Below, in pieces: positions 55,190 through 64,000 of a DNA stretch of 64,000 nt. The DNA lies in contig JBAOKB010000063.1 in assembly GCA_037044905.1 (NCBI GenBank), positions 186,001 to 250,000 on the forward strand, in the 5' to 3' direction. Every line of letters starts with the position of its first letter. The first letter of the stretch is position 1. The notes under the pieces are model-generated. The model saw only the letters and a program-made list of their open reading frames with translations. It was not told the DNA's origin and made no database searches. Both the position numbers and the translations under genes were made by a program. The stretch is from Hortaea werneckii (lineage: Eukaryota > Ascomycota > Dothideomycetes > Mycosphaerellales > Teratosphaeriaceae).

Positions 55190-55788
55190 AGCGGCTTTGT
55201 TTGTCATTTTGATAAATCAAGATAGATGTTTGTTTTCTGACTGTGTATAATTACACCCGTCGGGACTTTTCGTCCGGATATCCGCACTATGCATTGAAGA
55301 TCGGTCCTTTGTCACTCACCATCCAATCGCATCCCCGCTTTCGGTCATCGTACTTGACACTTGCATACGCCCAATGCGCCTGGAGTGAATCGCTGCTATT
55401 TCTACTGCCGTTTCCCGCAGGGAATTGAGAGTCTTGTCGACGGCCCAATGTGACTGAACTCAAGCCAGCGCGCTTTTCTTCGCCCTCCAATACAACCTAA
55501 GGTCCGTTTGGAGCCGAGTCGTGTTCACTCTCAGTATAGTTGGCGAGGTTTTGCGTAAGGGTCATGACTTTTGTCGACGGCAGGTTTCTGGCATCTCTAA
55601 AATCTGAAGTGTGGAAAACCCTGATCTTGGTCTTGCGTACGCCTCGTGGCATATGGAGATTTGATGGTTTGGTATTTCCATCCTTGAAGTGACAAGCGGT
55701 GGTGTACGCCATATACCGCAATGATCGATCGGTCTCAGAGTTGCTAGTATGCAGCTTTTTGTCGCCAATGTGTCATATCACTTTGCTC
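55190..55788. other. Convergent intergenic region, no gene seen
   Basis: About 600 bp between the 3' ends of the membrane-protein gene and med11. No gene called. Confidence 0.5.
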
Positions 55789-56274
55789 TCAAGTTGCCTG
55801 GTCAAGCTCTCGTTGTGCAAGATCTTTCGCCTCGTCCAACAACTCCGCCTCTTTCTCTGCCCCCACCTTGTTGCCTCTGCTATTCAACCAGCCGACATCG
55901 AGATTACCGAGCCCACCATTGGTTATGCGCTCCGGCTCCGCTTGCTTTCCTCCAGGAGCGGCGCCTTGTGGCCTGGGCTGCTGCGGCCCTCCGGATGATA
56001 ATGTCGGTGCCTGTGCCGCAATGATTCCAGCTTCCTCAAGCGCGTAGGCTTGCCGTCTGAGCCGAGCAGTTGCCGATTGTAATGCGACGAAGACGTCCTT
56101 CGCTTTACCGTCGAATTGAGCCTTACGCGCCTCTAGGCTATCTGCATCTTCTGAACCAGCTGGCGACAGCACTTTGATTGATTCGCCAGCATGTTGCAAG
56201 ACCGACGTCAGGTCCTCATTGATGCTGTTAAGCTCGCGGATACGATCGGCAGGTGTAATCTCTTCGCTAGCCAT
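55789..56274 (-). CDS. med11: Mediator complex subunit 11
   Basis: Single exon, 161 aa. MED11 is an essential Mediator head subunit that pairs with MED22 and helps recruit TFIIH and polymerase II. The N-terminal half is the family helix bundle: PADRIRELNSINEDLTSVLQ, then HAGESIKVLSP, and the second helix AKDVFVALQSATARLRRQAY. The C-terminal part is a Pro/Gly-rich linker and a last helix (EKEAELLDEAKDLAQRELD), as in filamentous fungi, which are longer than yeast Med11. It lies head to head with TAF5. Confidence 0.87.
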   Translation of the reverse strand: MASEEITPADRIRELNSINEDLTSVLQHAGESIKVLSPAGSEDADSLEARKAQFDGKAKDVFVALQSATARLRRQAYALEEAGIIAAQAPTLSSGGPQQPRPQGAAPGGKQAEPERITNGGLGNLDVGWLNSRGNKVGAEKEAELLDEAKDLAQRELDQAT

Positions 56275-56566
56275 CCTTAAGGCCTCGCCATCCGTAAACA
56301 GACAATGGAATGTCTAGAAAGAGGTGAGATATCGCGTGAGCAGCGAATGCGCGGACAGACTGTCGTCGCATCCGAGATCAAGCTCGAGGAGGTGGGGTGT
56401 CAGCTGCAAGGCACCCGCCGAGCCGCACCCTAGCGCGTCTTTGGCGAATCTTCACGTGCGCGCAGCTGGTCACGGGCCAGACTTCAAGTTTCCATCACGA
56501 CCGCACTTCATCTGTCGCAATCATCGACTTTCATTCACCTGCATGTGACGGAGTCCCGGCGGCAAA
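56275..56566. promoter_or_regulatory. 292-bp bidirectional promoter between med11 and taf5
   Basis: The two ATGs point away from each other across 292 bp, so both genes must start within it. Sequence is GC-moderate without a recognisable TATA box in the usual position. Confidence 0.6.
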
Positions 56567-59264
56567 ATGGCGCAGCAACCGCCACCGCCGTCACGCACGG
56601 GAAGTGTCGGCCCTCCCAGTGCAGGTGGGATGGGTGCGCCACCAGCAACGACACCTGGAGGAGGGGGAGGCCAGAACTCACAGCAGAATCTCAATCAAAT
56701 CGTAAGTCTTTCGACACTTTCTTTGGATATGGCCGGTTCCAGCAATCTTGGCATCTTCGGGAGCTTGGCGCGATTGAACAGGACTAGGATTGGACGTCTT
56801 GTTAGGAGAATGGAGTGGCAAAGCGCGCAACAAGGCTGCCACCAAGTGCTCCAAGCCCTGAAATGCAACGAGGACCACGCCAGACTTTTGGTCTACTCAG
56901 GCTTGGTTCCATTGTCTTGTGGATGAAGGCAAGAGAGTACCGTGACCGTGCGGAAGCAGCAACAGCAGCAGCGAGCGGGAAGACTGGAAGCGTCGCATTT
57001 GACTACAATTCAGGCGCCTCACGGGGGCTTCGAACCGCTTTCACCTGCAGATCACGCTGCGCTTTGCGCAAGTCGGAAGCGACAACCGTCCCCTGCACTC
57101 TGCAACAACTGCGCTCAACCCATCTTTTCAAATACTCTCACGAAGCCTCGCGCCCGTGTTCTGTAGAACGGCTGCAATCATGGCGCAGAAAGCTAACCTG
57201 GTACCACAGGTCCTCGAGTATCTCAATAAGAAAGGTTACAACAAGACAGAAGCCATGTTACGAAAGGAGAGTCTGAACGTAGACGCACATGGCCAACCAA
57301 TCCTGACGCGCATCGAAGACACTGGCGGACGCAAATGGGGCCAGTCTTTCCGCCTCATCAAAGGCTGGATTGAACACAGCCTGGAGATCTACCGACCAGA
57401 GCTGGTCCGATTGCTATGGCCGATATTCGTGCACGCGTTTCTTGACTGTATCATAGACTGCTACACAACAGACGCACTTGCCTTTTTCCGCGAATACAAA
57501 GGCGACTTTGAAGCGGAGCAGGGCCAAGAGCTGCGCGAACTGGAGAAAATTTCGCTTCCTGAGCATGTTCAGGACAATGAGTTCGCAACTCTGTACCGGC
57601 AGAAGAAGTATCGCGTCAGTCTGAGCCCAATGGCATTTGCCGTGCTCGTCGAATTCCTTGAAGCGCGTGATAATGAAGGCGGCAAAGTCATCCTGAACCT
57701 TATCAACGCTCATGTCGAAGTTGCCACGCTTAATCGTGCAGCTACGGCACGTGGTCTGCAAAAGCTGATGGAAGAGAAGGAAAAGTCTGGGAGGATGGGT
57801 GAGCTTGGAGAAGATGAGGGAATCCAAGGTCACCATCCTGGCTCGACCAATACCGACGTCCATGCAGTCGGTACCTTGTCAAAGCTATCGCTCGCGCCAA
57901 TGCCAATGGAGCCAGATCTGATGGAGGATGTAAAGGCCGACCTAAGCCACGAGGATTCGGTACACCCGCCTGTCAACGGTCAAAGCACGCTCGTCGACCA
58001 ATTCGAAGAAAATATCAAACAGGAGCCCGCCGACGATGCGGCGCCGAATCGAGATCAGATCCCCTTCCCTCCTTCGACCGCAAGAGACGTTGCAATGGAG
58101 GTGCAGAAGGTCAAGGAAAACCGCGACCGTTTCCGTATAGAAGGGAGATCAGGTGGCATTGGACCTGGTCTCAGCGTCACCATGTTTACATTTCACAACA
58201 CTTTCGACAGTGTCAATTGCATAGAGTTCTCCGGCGATAACACGCTTGCTGCAATTGGCACGGCAGAGTCATACATTCGAGTCTGGTCACTGGATAACAG
58301 ACCCCTCGTATCACCACAGGATCCACCAGGCTCCCAGCCATCATCATCAAGACGACTGATTGGCCATTCAGGACCAGTATATGCCCTTTCATTCTCACCC
58401 TCGGCGGCAATTCCAGAGCAATCATCAAATGGAGATACTACAGCCTCCGCTGCAACCGATTCTCAACCACGCTACATGCTATCTTGTTCAGCAGACAGCA
58501 CGGTCCGTCTTTGGTCACTAGACACATGGACGAACCTCGTGGTCTACCGTTCCCACAACAGCCCTGTCTGGGACGTTCGCTTCTGCCCACACGGACACTA
58601 CTTCCTGTCATGCTCCGCAGACCGTACAGCAAGGCTGTGGAGTACACCTCAGATCGCGCCTTTGCGCATCTTTGTCGGTCACGACTCGGATGTAGAGACT
58701 ATCGCCTGGCACCCTAATGGTGCGTATGTCTTCACCGGGTCCGGCGTCGGTGACAAGACCGTACGCGTGTGGAGCATAGTCAATGGCAATCAGGTCCGCA
58801 TCTTTACCGGTCACACAGGCAACATCACCGCCATTTCTTGTGCGCCAAACGGACACTTGTTTGCAAGCGGCGACGACAAGGGCGAGATCATGCTATGGGA
58901 TCTGCGTACTGGCCGACGGACCAAGACCCTCAAGGGTCATCACAAGGGTGGCGTTTGGTCTCTTGACTGGTCCGTAGAGAGCAGTGTCCTTGTTTCCGGT
59001 GGCGCCGACAAGACCGTCAGGGTCTGGGACGTTCAGCAGAACAAAGAGACCCAAAACAAGCCCAACGGCGATTCCGTGACTAAGATCGACGGCGCTACAG
59101 TCGGTGCTTCAAGCACTACGAGCAAGCCAGGCAAAGCGAAGGGCCCCGTTGTCTCTCCGGATCAGATCTCTTGCTTTGCTACGAAGAAGAGTCCCGTGTA
59201 CAAAGTACGCTTCACGCAAATGAACCTGGTGATGGCGGGAGGGGCGTATCTTGAACAAGCTTGA
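56567..59264 (+). CDS. taf5: TFIID/SAGA subunit TAF5 (WD40)
   Basis: Two exons, 56567-56701 and 57210-59264, with a 508-nt intron (GTAAGT...CAG); 729 aa. TAF5 is a scaffold of TFIID and SAGA. Exon 1 codes a Pro/Gly-rich start and ends QQNLNQI; the join QNLNQI|VLEYLNKKGY forms the LisH motif exactly as in fungal TAF5 proteins. The NTD2 helical domain follows (HSLEIYRPELVRLLWPIFVH, and LEKISLPEHVQDNEFATLYR). After an acidic linker, the C-terminal propeller shows at least six WD40 repeats (IRVWSLDN, VRLWSLDT, ARLWSTPQ, VRVWSIVN, IMLWDLRT, VRVWDVQQ). An ATG at 57180 inside the intron is in frame with exon 2 and could start a shorter form. No other exons seem needed. Confidence 0.93.
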
Positions 59265-59822
59265 TCCCGGAGGCTATGAACATACTGCTTTTTTTGATTG
59301 GTGGGTTGGATGAAGCAAGGCGTTTTTCAAAAGGACAAGGAAATGGGAAAGGAAAGCAAGATGCAATACCCGAGATAGGTTGAGGGGGAGCTGTGTATCA
59401 TAATGCTAAAATGGGAAATCGATCCCGAGCCCTACGCTCATCTAAAGTCTTCACGCGGCGTCACAACCTACAATTCAAGAGTGAGGGAGTGAAAGGTGAA
59501 AATCAAAGATTGTGATATTGTGTTCATGTTGTCTTGTTTCAGGCGATAATGAGCCAAATTGGTCTATGTATGTGTCTGCATCCATTAAACTCCAAGTCCA
59601 GTCCAGCCCCTCAACGCCAACTATTGTCCTTTCACAAAGATATTGGGTATCAAAATCTCCTTTCCAATGCAAATGTCTCCTAACAAAACCAATCCCATAC
59701 ACCAGATATTCCCGTGGGGGAATGAAAATGCCAGCCCTTTAAAACGCCGCCCAGAGTGCCGCTTAAAATCATACAAAAAGTAGCCGCAGCCACAATCAAC
59801 ATGGAACAACCAAGCAAGCTCT
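59265..59822. other. Convergent intergenic region
   Basis: About 560 bp between the 3' ends of taf5 and the GH16 gene. No gene seen. Confidence 0.5.
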
Positions 59823-60857
59823 TTAGCTGCTACTGCTAGAGTAGACCTTGAAGCTAGCAATCTGGAAGTAAGCCTCGGCGAAGGCTTCGGGGTTATTCGC
59901 GACGAAGTCCTCGCAGGTATCCGCGCCCGTCTTCTGCGCCATGCCCGAGGACTCCCAGACTTTCCCCGCCCAGTCGCCGCACAGCGTGATGTTGATGATG
60001 GCGTTCTGGGCCACGAAGGCCTCGTTGAAGTCGCACCCCTGGCCGCCGAACACGGCCAGCGGCTTGTCGGTCCAGGAGGACGGGTTGGGTTTCCCGGCTG
60101 CGAGGTCCGAGGGTAAGGAGTCCCGCCCGAACATCCACACGCTGATGCCGCTGTGCGTCCAGCTCATGACGTACACGCCGCCGCCTTGCTGGTTGAAGGC
60201 GTCGCCGGCGGTGGCGAGGTTGCCGTGCGCGGTGTTGGCGCCCGTGTAGGCGTCGGTGGAGCAGCCCATGGCGGCTTCGCCGGCATTGCAGTCGGTGTCT
60301 TTCAAGGTGTTCTGGAACAGCGACGAGGAGTTGTCTACCGAGCACCCCGGCGATGTGTGCAGGGTCGTAGCAGCGTAGGGTATGTCGTTGACTTGCTCAA
60401 AGACGTCGATCTCGCCGGCGTGGGGCCATTGGCTTCCAGAGCCTAGGAACCAATATGCGCCCCATGTGCCAGGTCCCGTCGGGGCGTGGACCATGTCTAG
60501 GACGGCCAGAGTGCCGATGTCGAAGGTCTGCTTGCTTATCAAGCGGACGGAGTTGCGGCCATCGGGAGCGTGGTTCTTACGATCAACGCCAATGTAAGCA
60601 TGGGTAGACTGAGTGGTTGGGTCGTAAGTGTAGGCCGCCAGCGCTTGATCGGCGGCATCCTGCATGGTCTGGTACTTGACGAAGCCATGAGTGGGATCCG
60701 CGTCCGAGTAAGTGGTCCACGCGTCAAAGAAGTTGTCGCCAGGGACGTCGGCGACAAGGCTGTACTGGGGTGCTGCTGCCGGCGCAGGAGCAGCGAACGA
60801 TTGCGCTGCGAATGAGGTGACGGATAGCGCTGCAACGAAGTTCCTTGTCGAGAGCAT
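59823..60857 (-). CDS. Secreted GH16 endo-1,3(4)-beta-glucanase
   Basis: Single exon, 344 aa from the ATG at 60857 (an open upstream stretch lacks a better start). The signal peptide is MLSTRNFVAALSVTSFAAQS. The GH16 active site is GEIDVFEQVND (ExDxxE type), with the two Glu as nucleophile and acid/base and the Asp between them, preceded by the substrate-cleft strand GTWGAYWFLGSGSQWPHAG. Cys pairs and WTHSGISVWMFGRDSLP are typical of the fungal mixed-linkage glucanase group that trims cell-wall or plant beta-glucan. The C-terminus ends in four Ser (VYSSSSS) without a hydrophobic GPI signal, so it should be free in the medium or wall. It is a different GH16 subfamily from the CRH gene at 6192. 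Confidence 0.88.
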   Translation of the reverse strand: MLSTRNFVAALSVTSFAAQSFAAPAPAAAPQYSLVADVPGDNFFDAWTTYSDADPTHGFVKYQTMQDAADQALAAYTYDPTTQSTHAYIGVDRKNHAPDGRNSVRLISKQTFDIGTLAVLDMVHAPTGPGTWGAYWFLGSGSQWPHAGEIDVFEQVNDIPYAATTLHTSPGCSVDNSSSLFQNTLKDTDCNAGEAAMGCSTDAYTGANTAHGNLATAGDAFNQQGGGVYVMSWTHSGISVWMFGRDSLPSDLAAGKPNPSSWTDKPLAVFGGQGCDFNEAFVAQNAIINITLCGDWAGKVWESSGMAQKTGADTCEDFVANNPEAFAEAYFQIASFKVYSSSSS

Positions 60858-61618
60858 GTTGATGGAGAATCTAGGTTGGTTGGCGAGATTCAAAGTAGCC
60901 AGAGGAACAGAGTATTTCGAGGTCGATAGAGCAATCGTGTCGTGAGTTGAGATTGACGAGTGCGTGGCGATAAGAGATCCTAACCAGTAGGACAAGTGAT
61001 CGATGCAGGCAAGTGAACGTTGCCTTATGTTGTAGAGAGAGAAGAGTGACCTAGTAAATCAAGGCCTACTCGGATCGTCCAGCGATATAAATCCTCAAAG
61101 GAAACAATGTCCAGCCACAGTGAAGAAGAGTGTCTGAGAACAATGGGGCCATTGTGTCTGGGTAAAAAGCGGGTCCGCCTTCACTACAAAGCCATTGTGT
61201 GCCTGCACACTCGGGCCTAAACCAGCAAAAGTGAAAGAAAGTTCAGGTGGAAGGGAACGTTAGGGAGCGAAAGTTCCCAACGGTGATGACGCAGAGAAGA
61301 GAAATGTACTGAAAAGTAGGTGATTGAGGAAACAAAAGAGGTGGGTGCGCATACATGTGGGTGGCAGCAATAGATAGCTTCCTTCAGCCACACACTGGTA
61401 TTAATGCGAATGCACATAATATGTGACTTTAACGCCTGCAAATGCTTTTGGGTTCCCTGTGGTGACCAAGATACAACGGTTTAATTAATAGGCCGTTCCA
61501 TAAGCGTCGACTCAACTGACAATGGTAGGCAAACATTGTTCGATCGCACGATCGCCGTGTGAATTCCACGTTCGCAAAACAAACGTATGATAGCACTACG
61601 GCGACAGAGGCAGACAGC
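60858..61618. other. Intergenic region upstream of the GH16 gene
   Basis: About 760 bp between the GH16 start and the vts1 stop, both minus-strand genes. Promoter of the GH16 gene; no other gene seen. Confidence 0.5.
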
Positions 61619-63608
61619 CTATAGCTTGCCTTCTTGCTGCGCTTCCTTGACTTGCTCGAATACCTGCGACACTCGTTAGCCGCGCACGTTATGCCAAGAC
61701 TTGGGGCGATTGGCTGGGGTGGCTACATACCTTCAACAGCTTGCTCCGTGCCCCCTTAGCCGCAACGCCTCGCTTCTCTAAGCCGTCCTCATCTAGGTCG
61801 ACGAGATCCTGCCACTTCATATCCTTCAGATTATCCGTGTACTTGTGTAGCCGTAGCGACCGGAGCCAGTTCGGGATATCCTTCAACAGTTGCGGGTCGG
61901 TTGGATCTTCCGGTGGCTTCGAGCTACCTCTGCGACCTCTCGGCGACCGGCCACGCTGGATCTCTGACGCATCGGACAGATAGCCATCGTGGTTCATACC
62001 CATACCACCCATGGCACCCATACCGAAGCCGCCACCACCACCGCCCAGGTTCATGCCAGCTAAGCCGTTATTCAATCCACCCATTTGGCTACCGTCGAAA
62101 GTAGACAAGAATCCATTGTTCTGCATTGGCATTCCCATGCCGGGCGCACCACCGGAGGGACCTGTAATGGCAATCCCTGGAGAGCTAGGCCTGGAGCGTT
62201 GACCTTGAAGAGCGGCGAGATGTTGCTGTTGTAACGCGGCTGCTTGCTGAGGCGTCAGCACTTGTCCATATTCATTAGTCATTAGGATGTTGGATGGGAG
62301 ACCTGGTGAAAGTTGTTGCTGTTGCTGATGGTAGTGATGCTGCGGTTGCTGACCACCTTGACCTTCAGTAGACCTTGCGCGGCGATATTTGCGAACGTCG
62401 TCGAGTTGGATCCTGTTGTTGACTGTCGAAAGAGCAGCGAGCTTCATCGCAGTAGCGTTAGCAACCATGTCAGCTTGACTTCCACCTTGTTGCTGCTGCG
62501 TGTTGAAGTTCGGGACCATGGGCGTGTTCATAGCAGAAGCCCAGCTCCCGCCACCAGCATACGGAGACAGCATTGCACCCATCGAATTTTCGGGTCCAGT
62601 GGAGACGGTAGTGTTTTGAATGTTACTGTTGTCGGATGCGATTGGGAATGGCCGAGGGGAGCGCAAGCCTGCTGAAGGAGGTGGCTGGCTGAGTCCAAAC
62701 TGTCCCATAGGCTGCTGGCCAGAAGAGGACTTCGGCCTGCCAATGGGCGGCTGATTCTCAGACTGCGAGGCAGAGCGCCAAGGTCCTTCTGGGATGCCGT
62801 TCTTCCTTGGGGTCTCTTCTGCGGCAGAAGGGGCGAGGAAAGAAGAGCGGTCACCAATAGCACTGTTCCTGTTCGACTTGGGCGCGGTGCCAGTCGTCTT
62901 CTGGAACTCGGCCTTCTGATCCTCAATAGCATTGGCCGCGTCCGGGAACATGGACTTGATAGTACTAGGGTCCAGCCCAGAGTTGCGCTTTGCACCCGGT
63001 GAAGGCGGCGGCTTGCCCCCAAACCCGAAAGAGCCGCGCTGGCCTTCCACATTAAGCTTATTCATAGCATCGTTCATTCTTGACGACATGGGATCTTTCT
63101 CGTTGAAAGCAGCAGGGGAGAGCACGCCGGACATCGGGTGACTCTTGGCCATCTGCTGCAGCACCTGAATGAAGAAGCGAATCTGCACTTGCGTGGTCTG
63201 CTGGAGCAGGGCGTACAGAGCAGCTGTTCTTTCCGGCTCACTGAGCACACGGAACCACTGCTCAATCGCGCTGAGCTCATCCTTGAAGTCCTGGTCGAGT
63301 GTAGCCGCTGCCATCTCTTCCAAAGTAGTTTCGTACTGATCGATATCAGCAATCCATTGCTGAGCCGCCTTTTCTGCGCCGTCCTCCGGGTTGCCAGAGC
63401 TAGGACCCTGCTGGACGTGGTTGAAGTAGATCTCGGAGGCCGGCCGCATACCGCGAGTGCCGAGAGGTGAGGTTGCAGAAAAGGCTCCCATGTCAGCAGA
63501 GGCGCGCAGCTGATGGCCGGAGCCCATGCCAGTTCGCGGAGGTCGCAGCGTCGAGCCGGAGGCAGCCGGCGTGCTGTTGCGGTCGCCGATGATGTTGCTC
63601 GCAGACAT
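61619..63608 (-). CDS. vts1: RNA-binding protein VTS1 (SAM domain, Smaug-like)
   Basis: Two exons, 63608-61731 and 61663-61619 (67-nt intron GTATGT...CAG); 640 aa. VTS1 binds CNGG-loop hairpins in mRNA and recruits CCR4-NOT for decay. The N-terminal block ([20 protein letters not shown] to about residue 160) is the conserved VTS1 helical domain; the middle is disordered, rich in Ser, Pro, Gly and Gln ([13 protein letters not shown]). The SAM domain is near the C-terminus ([47 protein letters not shown]). The 15-codon last exon adds [14 protein letters not shown], completing the SAM helix, so retaining the intron would cut it off. Confidence 0.93.
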
Positions 63609-64000
63609 GGCGGTTGATTAAGTAGCGTGTAACGTGGCGCGTCGCGGAACGTATAGGCTGGTAGTATAATATGGTATCCGTGCTCTTGAAGCCAAACCCG
63701 TGGGTCGTGTTGTGTGACCGGCACGTCGAAGGGACCTGCAGTGCCTGCTGTCCTCAAAGGTATTCGACGCGTTGAAAGCAAATTCGCTATGGGCGTGCTA
63801 GCTCACAAGGCATCCGAGAGTCAGATCGCCGTTGGGTGGGTGGGAGAGGAGACAAAGAGGCCGTGGGCTCGAGGGAGAGCGGTTCGGGTTGTGAGGTGAT
63901 CGGCAGCCCGTCCAAGCGCACCGGATAATAAGGTATCCTGCGACGAAGCAGACAAGCGCGGTGCGAAGGGAACGCGACAAGGCGTGAGTCTGAACGAGTG
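63609..64000. other. Upstream region of vts1, cut by the window edge
   Basis: About 390 bp with no credible ORF; likely vts1 promoter and 5' UTR. Confidence 0.4.

Overview
This window looks like nuclear DNA of a filamentous ascomycete, most likely a dothideomycete; I place it by gene content, not by a search. Genes are dense, lie on both strands, and most carry zero to four short spliceosomal introns (about 50-140 nt, GTANGT...YAG). The set is typical of Pezizomycotina: POM152, MED11, TAF5, VTS1, SDS23, JJJ1, PHO84, UNG1, phosphatidylserine synthase, CRH-type GH16, RNase T2, and fungus-only membrane and ankyrin proteins. An AT-rich, TpA-rich foldback element suggests that repeat-induced point mutation (RIP) acts or has acted in this genome. 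I found no convincing tRNA, rRNA or CRISPR array, and no secondary-metabolite cluster.

Layout. 1-16 kb: POM152 (cut by the left edge), a UCH37/BAP1-type deubiquitinase, a CRH-type cell-wall transglycosylase, a five-exon MFS transporter, a secreted SurE-like phosphatase, a conserved acidic protein of unknown function, and SDS23. 16-25 kb: a large fungus-specific membrane protein, the PHO84 phosphate transporter, and a chromodomain/Cys-rich protein. 25-29 kb: the foldback element, then a DUF2828/VWA gene whose frame is interrupted. 29-42 kb: a nine-exon Ser/Thr-rich surface protein, UNG1, an ankyrin protein with a STAND-like N-terminus, RNase T2, phosphatidylserine synthase, and a 98-aa membrane protein. 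42-51.5 kb: an anion:cation-symporter-type MFS carrier, JJJ1, a multicopper oxidase, a nucleotidyltransferase-like protein, and a calcineurin-like phosphoesterase. 51.5-53.5 kb: a gene-poor minisatellite with a duplicated hairpin block. 53.5-64 kb: another fungus-specific membrane protein, MED11 and TAF5 head to head, a secreted GH16 glucanase, and VTS1.

The genes do not form one pathway. Small functional links are: MED11 and TAF5 (both RNA polymerase II pre-initiation machinery) sharing a 292-bp divergent promoter; two GH16 cell-wall enzymes about 54 kb apart; and PHO84 together with secreted phosphate-releasing enzymes (SurE-like, RNase T2).

The features most worth a second look are the 35-nt G tract and 39-nt C tract, the 47/45-nt minisatellite with its duplicated hairpin/oligo-T block, the RIP-like foldback element, the chromodomain/Cys-rich protein, the NACHT-less ankyrin receptor-like protein, and the TAF5 intron with an in-frame alternative start. 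Exon borders were worked out by hand from splice consensus and frame continuity.
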